This document shows positions 1-8,373 of a DNA stretch of 20,334 nucleotides, in pieces. Location: positions 1 through 20,334 of the forward strand of contig JBNGIO010006479.1 in NCBI GenBank assembly GCA_049999805.1. The letters run 5' to 3'. The DNA comes from Folioceros fuciformis. Lineage: Eukaryota > Anthocerotophyta > Anthocerotopsida > Anthocerotales. The notes under the pieces were generated by a model that worked only from the letters and a program-made list of their open reading frames with translations, did no database searches and was not told where the DNA came from. Position 1 is the stretch's first letter, and the number at the start of each line of letters is the position of its first letter. A program made the position numbers and the translations under genes.

Positions 1-24
1 GGGTAAGGTGGGGGGCAACGAAAC

Positions 25-129
25 GGGGTGTCCCATTCCGGGGGACGGCACACCCGATCAGCGGAACGGCACACCCGTTTAACGGAATGGCACGCCCGTT
101 CCGAACGGGTGCCACCCCGTTACTCTCCA
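25..129. repeat. GC-rich tandem array, 21-bp period
   Basis: The string CGGCACACCCG or a close variant begins at 46, 67 and 88, exactly 21 bp apart, with weaker flanking copies at about 25 and 109. The third copy forms a hairpin: GGCACgCCCGTTC pairs with CGAACGGGTGCC apart from one bulged G. The words ACGGAATGG and GAACGGGTG recur in the LTR that starts at 1912, so the array may be a piece of a related LTR. That link is inference. Confidence 0.7.
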
Positions 130-135
130 ACAGGT

Positions 136-449
136 TTAATATGTTTTTTTCTTTGACAGTTTTTTTTTCGCTAGTACCTGAGCAAAAAAAAAGAAGAGGA
201 AGACGCTGAACATGAAGCACACCCATACCCCAAGAGAAATTAAAAGTAAGCAAGAGGGATAATTATTTTCTTCGAGGATCTTCTGTCGGCACTTGTGGAG
301 GAGGGACCCTTTGTTTTTTCGTTCACTTGCCACACCAATAGCCCGTGATGAGGACTCAACCTGATGTCCTATGACCACAACTCACGGAGATGTGGTGAAT
401 CAGCTTATACAACACTTCAACTTACTTTCGCTTGATGCTACTGGCTGCC
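136..449. other. Stretch without a recognisable gene
   Basis: This is AT-rich sequence with T/A homopolymer runs near 141-192, leading into the gag remnant. It would hold the leader and perhaps the 5' LTR of the copia relic, but I find neither an LTR end nor a tRNA primer-binding site. The one open frame (minus strand) is low complexity and resembles nothing I know. Confidence 0.5.
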
Positions 450-1225
450 ATGGCTAGTACTCCCTCCACCGGCTTGATTCCCATCTTCACCGACCATATT
501 AGAGAGAAAGACTAATTCAACAGCCAGCACTACCTTGTGTGGCACATTCGGATGAAGTTGATCCTTATTGGCCGAGGCGTTTGGAAGATCATCGACGGCA
601 CCCTTCCAAAGCCCAAACCTTCTGCCACTCCACCCCCGCCAGTCGTCGTCGTTGAGAGATGGGACTATTCGAATGGGATAGCTTTGGCACTCCTTATCAG
701 CGGCATGGATTCAAGTCTTGTGCCTAGTGTTGAATTTCTCTCAGATGCATCTGCCATCTGGGACCTGTTGTCTAACACCTACAATGTTAACAATGTTCTA
801 ACCTTGTATAGTATAACGTAGGAATTCAACTCCTTAAGGATCAAGGAGACAGATACGATCTCTGCTCACACCTTGAAGTTCAGACAGCTGCGAGGGCAGC
901 TCGCCTCCCTTGGCTCAACCATGTCGGAGACCGATGTTGCTGCACAACTGCTAATGAGCTTACCACCGTCTTACCAGGATTTTGTTACTAGCCTGATGTT
1001 GGTATCAACTCAGGGTAAGCCGGGTACCGCCCCCACCCTAACAATAGAGGACATTATTGGCGCTCTGTATCAGCAGGAGAAGAGTTGCCTTAGCTCTGCA
1101 GGAGGGTCCAAGCCTAAAGCAGGCAAGGTGCTTTCCACCCGCTTCAAGCCCAGGAGGAATTCGAAGGGCGAGGCGAACTTCACCCCTAAAGGTGACTCAA
1201 CCTCTGCCCCTCCTCGCCGAGCTGG
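450..1225 (+). pseudogene. gag: Ty1/copia gag remnant with two in-frame stops
   Basis: The frame opens at ATG 450 and reads in one phase to the assembly gap, broken by TAA at 513-515 and TAG at 819-821. Features of the plant copia Gag (UBN2/retrotran_gag-like) are the N-terminal YLVWHIRMKLIL, then VWKIIDGTLP, then FRQLRGQLASLGSTMSE, AAQLLMSLPPSYQDF and IEDIIGALYQQE. Gag forms the cytoplasmic particle that packages element RNA. A basic segment (KPRRNSKGE) precedes the gap, where the zinc knuckle is expected, so that motif cannot be judged. Reading in one phase with only point stops suggests modest age. Start choice rests on the first ATG upstream of the conserved block. Minus-strand gag at 10350-10879 has the same motif order. 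Confidence 0.88.
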
Positions 1226-1325
1226 NNNNNNNNNNNNNNNNNNNNNNNNNNNNNNNNNNNNNNNNNNNNNNNNNNNNNNNNNNNNNNNNNNNNNNNNNNN
1301 NNNNNNNNNNNNNNNNNNNNNNNNN
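1226..1325. other. Assembly gap of 100 N
   Basis: Exactly 100 N, the usual placeholder for a gap of unknown size. It falls between the basic end of gag and the protease, where the CCHC zinc knuckle normally lies. Confidence 0.99.
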
Positions 1326-1392
1326 CGGAGAGCCGTAGAAGGCTAACTTGTGATAGGCAGCCAGTATTGCAGTTAAGGGGAACGCTAGCATA

Positions 1393-1900
1393 ATGGAGAC
1401 AAAAACTGTAAAGATACTTACGGTTTGCCTCAACACCAAGTTGCATCAAGATGTGGGGTGGTATCTGGATAGTGGAGCCACCACCCACACATGCAACGAT
1501 CGTACTCTATTCACAAGCTGGATACTCGTCCTCTCAAGGAAAGGGTGTTACTTGGTGACAAATAGAGTAGATTCAGCTTGCCAATCATGGGACAAGGCAA
1601 TTGCGAATTTCCCCTCGAGGACAGTTTGGTGCTTACCTTGGAGCCTGTGCTCCTAGTCCCACAAATGGGCAAGAACCTGGTCTCCATGACATAGCTGCTG
1701 AAGTAAGGCGATCTTAATATGCTTGCTTCAAGGAGGTCATGCTACCTTTTGAGGACCACAAATCCTGACTTGTGCCTCTTTAGTGCCGTGCCTCAAGACG
1801 GCATGTACAAGCTCTCATTAGCCTTTAGAGGGAGCGCATCAAAGAGGAGCGTCACGCTCCATGGGAGATAGCCTTCACCGCTGGTTAGGTTACGTTCAGC
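1393..1900 (+). pseudogene. pol: Copia protease and start of integrase, frameshifted and truncated
   Basis: The copia aspartic protease active site WYLDSGATTHTCND is clear, with catalytic Asp-Ser-Gly-Ala at 1468-1479. It would cleave the Gag-Pol polyprotein. After about 1527 the frame shifts; the next phase reads GQGNCEFPLEDSLVL and VPQMGKNLVSM, typical of the protease C-terminal half, with stops such as TAG 1563-1565. GMYKLSLAF (about 1802-1828) matches the pre-integrase region. A further shift gives SLHRWLGYV, which resembles the first histidines of the integrase zinc finger. Pol then ends abruptly at a polypurine tract near 1903, so integrase core, RT and RNase H are deleted. This is non-functional. 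Confidence 0.82.
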
Positions 1901-1902
1901 TT

Positions 1903-1911
1903 AAGAGCGAG
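1903..1911 (+). promoter_or_regulatory. Probable polypurine tract
   Basis: AAGAGCGAG lies directly before TGTTACGGAATGG, a typical copia LTR start. It would prime plus-strand DNA synthesis. One C interrupts the purines. Confidence 0.55.
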
Positions 1912-2165
1912 TGTTACGGAATGGATAATCTGCCCGTAACCCTGCCGTCTACCTAGTTACCGTAGACTGTAATTAATAGTATTTAATAATTACGAACGGG
2001 TGTGCCTCTTCGGAAGAGACACCTAGTGACACTATTTAAGACACACTTTGTATACACCTTTTAGAGACTAACACGAAATATCTCTCTGAGCATTGCATCT
2101 TGATCATGTTAGACTAGATGCAATCCTAATCATGCTAGATTAGAAGCAATCCTATTGCTAGGATT
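1912..2165 (+). repeat. LTR of the first copia relic, 3' end uncertain
   Basis: It begins TGTTACGGAATGG after a polypurine tract. A hairpin at 1999-2023 pairs GGTGT with ACACC and CTCTT with AAGAG. ACTATTTAAGAC near 2030 could be its TATA region. Its end is set only by where the RNase H frame of the next element begins. No CA terminus or target duplication is visible, so the right end is probably truncated by recombination. Confidence 0.55.
2105..2156. repeat. 26-bp tandem duplication
   Basis: CATGTTAGACTAGATGCAAT (start of copy 1, 2105-2130) is followed at once by CATGCTAGATTAGAAGCAAT (start of copy 2, 2131-2156). The two 26-bp units differ at only a few positions. It lies at the downstream end of the LTR-like segment. 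Confidence 0.75.
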
Positions 2166-2172
2166 TTATCAC

Positions 2173-2598
2173 TCCACATATTGCTATCTACTGTGCTCAA
2201 CAGCCGTTACATGGAGCTGTAAAAAACAAGTATCTGTCGCTCTTAGTTCCTCTGAGGCTGAGTATAAATCTTTAACAGAAGCAGTAAAAGAGGCCGAGTG
2301 GGAACGCAGCTTCCTCCAAGATTTGGGACATCCGCACGAGAAGCCCACTCTTGTGCTCTGTGACAACACTGCAGCCCTTGAGTTAGTAGGGAGCTCAAAA
2401 TTTCATGCTCGTACAAAACATATTGAAGTGCAACATCACTACATACGAGATGTAGTTCATAGAGGTGTTCTCAAATTGGAATACATACAGACAGATGAAA
2501 ACACTACTGATATCCTCACGAAAGGTTTGACTAAACACAAACACTACTATCATATGGAGGGCATCGGACTGAGGGACTACTCTGCTTATTTTGAGTGA
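2173..2598 (+). pseudogene. pol: Copia RNase H and Pol C-terminus (5'-truncated)
   Basis: This open stretch matches the end of copia Pol. It reads STYCYLL, VTWSCKKQ, VALSSSEAEYKSL, LVLCDNTAALEL, FHARTKHIEVQHHYIRD and QTDENTTDILTKGL in the expected order, and ends at TGA 2596-2598. RNase H degrades the RNA strand of the RNA-DNA hybrid during reverse transcription. The acidic residues in SSEAEY and CDN are present and the piece has no internal stop. All upstream domains are missing: the reading frame starts beside the previous LTR. A polypurine tract and LTR follow 730 bp downstream, an unusually long interval. Confidence 0.9.
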
Positions 2599-2665
2599 CA
2601 GCCAAAAACACAAGATCAGATGGATGAAGCGTGAGGGATATACCCAATCATCTATATACCTGTCT

Positions 2666-3152
2666 TTAGTCGTCAAAGTCCAACCCCTTGAACTTGTTAA
2701 GTATTCTGATGGTGCCCTCTAGCTGATTGACAAGGCCCTGTCTTCTTTCCTCAGTTTGCTCATGAGTTGGAGGTTCGGAGATGTGGGTGTCCCTATCTCT
2801 AACTCTGCCAATCAGCAAAGACACATTCAATTCCACATGGTAGTTCCCTAGGTGCACATGCTGGCCGACCACGTGCTTGTTGTCCCATTTCCAGCCTTTG
2901 ATCGCCTCCTCTTTACTCAGGGGCGTAACCTCTGATGAGGAAGACGACCCTGTCCTCATTGCTGATGGAGACTGCGAGTCAGTAGGATGGTTGCCAGTAG
3001 CTTCACTCCTTCTCTGCCTTCTTGCATAAGGTATTTGGACCTCCCTGTTGCTTCTCCTCCTCATGATCAATCAGAAAATAAAGATACAAGAGCCTGAAGA
3101 TGAAAAGCACGAGTTGCGATATGCCGACGAGGACTGCGAGGAGGAGCTCCAT
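2666..3152 (-). pseudogene. Antisense coding-like segment between copia pol and its 3' LTR: membrane anchor plus hydrophilic region
   Basis: Two overlapping minus-strand frames could be one gene split by a frameshift. The first (ATG 3152 to TGA 3003) encodes 49 residues starting MELLLAVLVGISQLV, a long hydrophobic stretch (residues about 3-28) followed by acidic DHEEEK, like a signal anchor. The second (ATG 3064 to TAA 2666) encodes 132 residues: a basic start (RRRSNRE), a Ser-rich TGSSSSSEV, then EEAIKGWKWDNKHVVGQHVH, and a C-terminal NQLEGTIRILNKFKGLDF. I do not recognise a family. It lies antisense to the surrounding element, between RNase H and polypurine tract. It could be a captured host gene, an element-specific antisense gene, or chance; chance is less likely for the hydrophobic anchor. 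Confidence 0.4.
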
Positions 3153-3327
3153 TCTTGTAGTTGCAGCCTTCATTGCAGAGCAGAATCTGGATCGTCAGCT
3201 CCAACCACCGAGTTGCCTCCAAGCGTGTGGGGAGATGTGATTGTTCCTCGTGGTTCCTGTCCGTCACCTTCTCATAAGGAGCCTTTATTCCAGGGTTCGA
3301 GTCTTAAAAATCAACTGTGGTTAGTTT

Positions 3328-3336
3328 AAGAGGGGG
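3328..3336 (+). promoter_or_regulatory. Polypurine tract of the second copia
   Basis: AAGAGGGGG immediately precedes TGTTAGGATGG, the expected junction of polypurine tract and copia 3' LTR. Confidence 0.75.
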
Positions 3337-3560
3337 TGTTAGGATGGAAGTTAAACCTAACGCACAGTTTATTATGATTAGGTTACCTTGACCTAGGGTT
3401 GTCTAGTCAAAAGACACATGGACAGTATTTAAACGTTTTTGACATTGAGATTGTTATTCTTTAATTCTAATGAAAGTTGTATGTATGCTCTCGCCTACGC
3501 TCGTTTTACTCACACGCCCTAGTCGAAGTCCTCTCTAGAGTTTTCTTCTATAATGATCCT
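3337..3560 (+). repeat. 3' LTR of the second copia, right end uncertain
   Basis: It starts TGTTAGGATGG after a clean polypurine tract. CAGTATTTAAACG near 3424-3436 may be its TATA region. I cannot place the terminal CA with confidence; ATAACA near 3711-3716 is one alternative, giving an LTR of about 380 bp. Confidence 0.6.
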
Positions 3561-4290
3561 TCCCTTTTAGACCTATAAGCAGTTCAGCTTCTTTCACAAG
3601 CCCTAAGACTTGGTTAATGGCTACCACAATAGACTTTGGCCTTGCCACTTCTACTTCAATCTAAAATCAAAGAGCAAATCAAACATTAAAAATTAATAAT
3701 AACAATAATCATAACAACTTCGGTCAACTGTACATGAGAGAGAGAGACTTCAAATAGTCCCAATTTATTATTTCCATATTGTACGACCAACCTTACTAGG
3801 GCATTGGAGGTTTGCTTCGTCCTAATAATTGCTGTTAATCCCAGTAGGATGTTGTTTTAATAGCAACATGCCAAGGCACTAAGCCTCCAACTACCCTTAG
3901 CCAAAAAGGTAGATAAGATATATTACCTTTTGTTAAATGTGTACGAAGTTCAACCATCACGTTCTCTTTTGCTTGGTGTTTAAGGAGTTTGGCCACAAGG
4001 TTTCCTTATGCCATGTTTGTAAGAAGCTAAACCACACTGTTAGTGATCCAATGGTCCATGGTGCTCCAATGTCATGTGCGTTGTTCCACCATGGTCACCA
4101 GTGAATGTTTTGAAACCTACAACAGATAATGAACAAGATGTTCATTATCACAAGATATCAACAGATAATGAACATATATGAATGCCAAGATGTTCATTAT
4201 TGTCACATCTACACCTATTTTGTAATTAGAGGCAACGTTTCAAAAGTGTCTTTCTGTAAGAAGGATTTATTTTTAAAGCGACGAGTACAT
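3561..4290. other. AT-rich stretch without a recognisable gene
   Basis: No reading frame here resembles a known protein. It may hold the rest of the preceding LTR. A duplicated hairpin lies at 4120-4202 (see separate entry). Confidence 0.5.
4120..4202. repeat. Duplicated inverted repeat
   Basis: At 4125-4149 GATAATGAAC and GTTCATTATC form perfect 10-bp arms around a 5-base loop. From 4159 the module repeats: CAACAGATAATGAACA recurs, and GTTCATTAT returns at 4192-4200 with a longer loop. It is a hairpin with a diverged direct copy. Confidence 0.8.
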
Positions 4291-4299
4291 TGATCTCAG

Positions 4300-4915
4300 T
4301 GTCCATTTGGGGTGAAAGTGGAATATTCCATCTGGAATGCTATGAGACTGGGTATGCCGGGCACGGGCTTGCTCGAACATGAAGCGCTAGTTGTGTGTGG
4401 ACAATTGGAGCCAAAGGACCTCATTTTTGCTGACCATGTTACTTTGCTATGCTTAAAAAAGGCTGGTGCACAGCATTGGTGCCTTTCAGAAGAGCATGGA
4501 GGTGCACACGATGATTGCCCAAATACTAACTGTAGGGTATCAAAGGTGGGCAGCTGCCCGCGGATATGTATGCCCAAGCAAAATGTTGCAAGCTGAAGGA
4601 TGCATGCCAGTTTTTTCACATCATGGCCACAAATGATGTGGTGACATGGAATGTCGTGATAGCGGGTTATGCAAAATGTGATGATTTGAGAGAGGCACGT
4701 CAAGTTTTTGACAGCATGAACTCGAAGAATGAGGTGACATGGAATGCCTGATAGCTGGGTACGCTTGGTACATTGGACAAGGGCTCGGACATGAGTACCT
4801 TGTCTTGAAGGGGAGGGCTGATTCTAGATGCTCATGCCTTTTCACTTGCCTCCTGAAGGCTAGTGCAAGTACTGGGGCCTTAAAGAAGGATAGGCAGCTG
4901 CACGCTATGTTTTTA
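4300..4915 (+). pseudogene. PPR (pentatricopeptide repeat) protein pseudogene, PLS type
   Basis: PPR proteins bind organellar RNA; PLS-type members guide editing. The clearest piece (4569-4748) reads CKLKDACQFFHIM, DVVTWNVVIAGYAKCDDL, REARQVFDSMNSKNEVTWNA, covering the end of one repeat, a full repeat and the start of another. It ends at TGA because one base is missing; the next phase continues IAGYA. Upstream, SIWNAM (about 4327) and the shifted GAFQKSMEVHTMIAQ are older repeats. Downstream, SCLFTCLLKASASTGAL and RQLHAM (about 4830-4910) are the head of the following repeat. At least three frame breaks occur in about 600 bp and no start, E/DYW tail or full array is visible, so this is a decayed fragment. 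Confidence 0.85.
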
Positions 4916-5494
4916 ACACCAACCATGCTGTCAGCAACTAGGTGCAAGCACACCATGATCTCACCTTGAAGCCCCAAGCTGGGCGTCCAATCTGTGCATG
5001 AAGCTGGGCGACCCAGCATGCGAATACGTAAGTGGCACACAAATATCTGATTCATTATCAGAGAAAGTCCATATCACCACATGTGGTCGAGGAAGCCTGC
5101 CACGGCAATCTCGCTTTGAGCGTTCTTCCTTCTTTCAGGCTGTCACACTTTTCATATACTAGTAGCCAATACTGTTGCCATGGACAGTAGACGAGACGAG
5201 GAAAGGAGGAAGAAGAGTTCGTACATATTTGGTGGGTGTTGAATTAATGCTGTGCGTGAAGATAAATAGGAAGTCTGGGATTCCAAAGCAAATGGAATCT
5301 AGGCTGAATCTCTCATTCAGCGTCAAGCACTTTCCACAGCGGGGAAAATACCTACTTCGATCCTCGCTGTTTCAATCCAGAGGGGCAAGGAAGAAAACAG
5401 AGTACGTGTGCCTGTCGAGGTTCCCTGGCCCTCTTCACCTGTAATTGGATTGAGAATCGAAGGGTGCTAATCCCTCGAGCCGTGCTAGCAACAA
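4916..5494. other. Stretch without a recognisable gene
   Basis: It follows the PPR relic and runs to the left LTR. AAGCTGGGCG occurs twice within about 40 bp (4976-5010). A plus-strand open frame at 5175-5444 (89 codons, basic) matches nothing I know and could be chance. Confidence 0.45.
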
Positions 5495-5654
5495 TGATAA
5501 TAAGTAAAAGCTTGTTGTAAACATTGAATGAATTAATTAAATACAAAAATGTGTATGTTTAAATTCTTACGGAAGTGCCTGTTCACTTTAATCTAACTAG
5601 CAGTAGGTTATAACAGGTTAATCTGTGTTAGGATATCTATTATAACCCTTAGCA
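5495..5654 (-). repeat. 3' LTR of the minus-strand copia
   Basis: It is about 160 bp, with TG at the left and CA at the right on the plus strand. It aligns over its full length with 12430-12588, including the shared block AGGTTATAACAGGTTAATCT. It abuts the polypurine tract at 5655-5664. Confidence 0.88.
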
Positions 5655-5664
5655 CTCCCACTTA
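5655..5664 (-). promoter_or_regulatory. Polypurine tract (minus strand)
   Basis: On the minus strand TAAGTGGGAG directly precedes LTR start TGCTAAGGG. It primes plus-strand synthesis of the element. Confidence 0.75.
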
Positions 5665-6073
5665 GCCGTAGACACAAATTAATGATTAGCAAACATTAAA
5701 ACTCGCTATGCTTGGGCTACACGGGTTTCTCCACGACTGAACGGATCGGGCAGTGATCACTCCCACTCTTCAAGAGTTGCACCTACTCTTCTGATTGTCA
5801 TTCCTGACTCGTGTGGCTTCAAGGCCGTGAGCGATGGAGCCATTTATGATTGTCTTTATATGCGTGCTCACCACTCTTCTAACACGCAGAGTTGAAGTGG
5901 CGCTGATCAACAAGATGGCGCCGACCAGGAATCGCGTTTTGCCTTGCCAAGAGCAACCTCCTGTGCACCAACCTAGAATAGGCCATCCAAGCTCAAGTCT
6001 GATGAAGACCGAAGATATTGGAGAGTCCTCGCTTCCAGATTCATAGCGACGACCGACTCTGGCTGACAAGAAC

Positions 6074-6481
6074 ATGTTTAGTCACCTACACACTGTTCTG
6101 AAGAAGTGCGATGAGTTGGGAGAGGCCCTACAGGAATCAAGCTGCAAACTGTATGAGTTGTAAGAGTTGATATCTCCGAGGCCTGATCCTAAGGACCTTA
6201 ACCATCCTGTGACAGAGATCGAGTGTCAGCACTTGGTGAAGGAGCTAGTCCTGATGGGTTACGTTGAAGAGGTTGACGGTGGAAAACCTTACAGCCCCAC
6301 TCACATTTACTGGTAAGTGATGGAGACTGCTACCATACAGTTTGCTGCAAAGAGTTTACGCTTCGTACTTTGACTTGTAGGCTTCATCCACTAAACTATT
6401 GCTACCTGAATTGCTTGTATCAGGAAGGACAACAATGGGAAGATATTTAAGCAATCAGGCTGGGCGTCTGGACCTCCTTAA
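6074..6481 (+). pseudogene. Antisense two-exon coding-like segment between copia pol and its polypurine tract
   Basis: The plus strand reads from ATG 6074 MFSHLHTVLKKCDELGEALQ, is broken by TAA at 6161-6163, then continues ELISPRPDPKDLNHPV, ECQHLVKELVLMGYVEEV and KPYSPTHIYW. At 6313 a strong donor (TG^GTAAGT) opens a 111-bp intron with a branch-like CTAAACT and an acceptor TTGCTTGTATCAG ending at 6423. Splicing keeps the frame (phase 2), giving KDNNGKIFKQSGW and a stop at 6479-6481. I do not recognise the protein. It is antisense to the element, so its intron would not be removed from element RNA; this suits capture of genomic DNA. It ends just before pol (6519). The in-frame stop argues against present function. 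Confidence 0.42.
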
Positions 6482-6518
6482 CCAATCGACAAAAAATACA
6501 TCAAGTCCTTGGGTTTCT

Positions 6519-8192
6519 TCATCCTTCCTGCAGGGCAAGTAACGGCCTCAAGTTGTAGAAGAGGGAGTAGGCATAACAAAATCCTTCAGCCCAAGGGCTC
6601 AGCCCAAGGGCTGCCACATGTCTGTAGTGCTTTGTCTTAACAAGCCCCTTAGTCAAAACATCAGCAGTGTTTCTATCTGTATGTATGTGCTCAACTTTCA
6701 CAACTCCTCTTTCTACTGCATCTCATATAAAATGATGATACAACTCTATATGTTTTGTACGTGCATGAAATCTCAGATTTGAGACCAAGGCAATGGCACT
6801 CATATTATTGCAGAAGAGCTGGGTTGGTTCCTTCTAAGGTAAGTGAATATCATCCAGGAATTGCCTCTCCCACTTTGCTTCCTTACAAGCATCTGTTAAG
6901 GCTTTATACTCAGCTTCAGTACTTGACAGCGCTAACAATGCTTGCTTTTTATAGGACCAATTTATAGATCCTGATGCTAGTTGAAACACATAGGCTGAAA
7001 GGCTCCGTCTGGTATCGGCATCTAAAGCCCAGTCGGCATCAGCCCAAGAGGTTAGTACCATTTGTTTATGTCCACTGGCTGTATAATGCAAGCCAAGATG
7101 AATTGTACCCTTAAGATATCGATAAATCCTCTTAACAGCAGCCCAATGAGCTCTACCTGGGCATTTGAAAAATTGACTAACAATACTCATTGCATAGGAG
7201 ATATCGGGGTGAGTCCAATTGGCAATGAAGATAAGACAACCCACAGCCTCAGCATAAGGTACAGCTTGCATGTCAGCAAGATCTGTAGCATTTGTTGGGG
7301 ACATGTCTGCTGTTAGCTTTACTCCCACTGCTGAGGGAGTGGATACAAGATGAGCAGCATCAAGGCCAAAACGTTTTAAAATCTCCTTGAAATATTTGGT
7401 TTGATGTAATATAATTGCTCCAACAGGCCTATCCCGTAGAATCTGAATTCCAAAGCAAAACTGTAATTCTCCTTGGTCTGTCATTTCAAACTCTGCTCGA
7501 AGCAAGGCCTTTGCCTTATCTAACATTGAGGTATCGTTACTCAACAAGATGGTATCGTCGACATAAAAAGCAAGAATAATGAAGACGGCCCCTTTTGCAA
7601 AAGAAAACACATTGGAGTTTGCCCACATTGCACAAAGCCCTTTTGCTTAAGGTACTTCATAATTTGTTTATACTAAGCCCTCAGGCTCTGTTTCAATCCG
7701 TAGAGAGTTTTCATGAGCTTACATACTCGCTGAGGCCACTAGGTACACCCTAACAAAGCCCTCTGGCTGCTCCATGTACAGGACCTCCTCCAGCTCACCA
7801 TGGAGAAACGATGTACAAACATCCATTTGATGAGCCTCAAGGTCAAACTCTGCAGCCATAGCAAGTAGAATCCAAATAGATGGTGGTTTAACGACAAGGG
7901 AAAACGTCTCCCTATAATCCACTCTAGGGATTTGGCTAAACCCTCTTGCAACCAGTCGAGACTTATAGCGAGCAATTATGCCATCAGACTTTAGCTTTGT
8001 TTTAAACACCCACTTATAGGTGATGGGTTTACGACCAGAAGGTAAGTCCACCAATTCCCATGTATTGTTCTTAATAAAGCTATTGTACTCCTCATTTATA
8101 CTAATCCTCCAATGGTCACCATCAGGGCCATTGAGGGCTTCACTGTACGTCTGAGGATCAGGCCTCACTTTTGGAACAGATAAATCTGCCAC
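6519..8192 (-). pseudogene. pol: Copia reverse transcriptase and RNase H, frameshifted
   Basis: The RT fingers and palm start is at 8192-7719: NNTWELVDLP, YKWVFKTKLKSDG, YKSRLVARGFSQ, QMDVCTSFLHGELEEVLYM. Frame is lost near 7740-7630, where KLMKTLYGLKQS reads in another phase. From ATG 7628 the frame carries FYVDDTILL, with catalytic YVDD at 7554-7565, then the connection and RNase H: WADADWA, WSYKKQALLALSSTEAEY. TAG at 6836-6834 stops it; IALVSNLRFHARTKHIELYH follows after a shift, and HTDRNTADVLTKGL closes pol. The enzyme would copy element RNA to DNA in cytoplasmic particles. Several lesions make this copy inactive, though catalytic residues survive. The 13-bp CAGCCCAAGGGCT is duplicated in tandem at 6587-6612 near the C-terminus. 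Confidence 0.93.
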
Positions 8193-8373
8193 ATATGCTG
8201 ATTTTCAAAAATCAACAGACTCATACGGCACTTCTGTCCATTTTGACCTTGGCCTCTATTATCTAACAAGATAACGTGGAGAGGGAGGTTCAGCAGGAAA
8301 GTTAGCTCCCACTGAATCTGTTGGGTCTGATATATCATCTTTACCATCATCAGAACCGTCAGACTGTGAGCCA

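Noticed and set aside
136-378. 80-codon minus-strand frame with a hydrophobic run
   Set aside because: The hydrophobic part is low-complexity Phe/Lys from homopolymer tracts; no motif, and the context is the leader of a plus-strand gag.
3294-3304. GGTTCGAGTCT, similar to a tRNA B box
   Set aside because: No matching A box or acceptor stem can be folded around it; it lies just before a polypurine tract.
4296-5055. Long minus-strand frames opposite the PPR relic
   Set aside because: They are the antisense of clear PPR coding sequence.
5834-6046. 70-codon plus-strand frame upstream of the antisense segment as a further exon
   Set aside because: No motif and no good donor linking it in frame to 6074; an equally long frame exists on the other strand.
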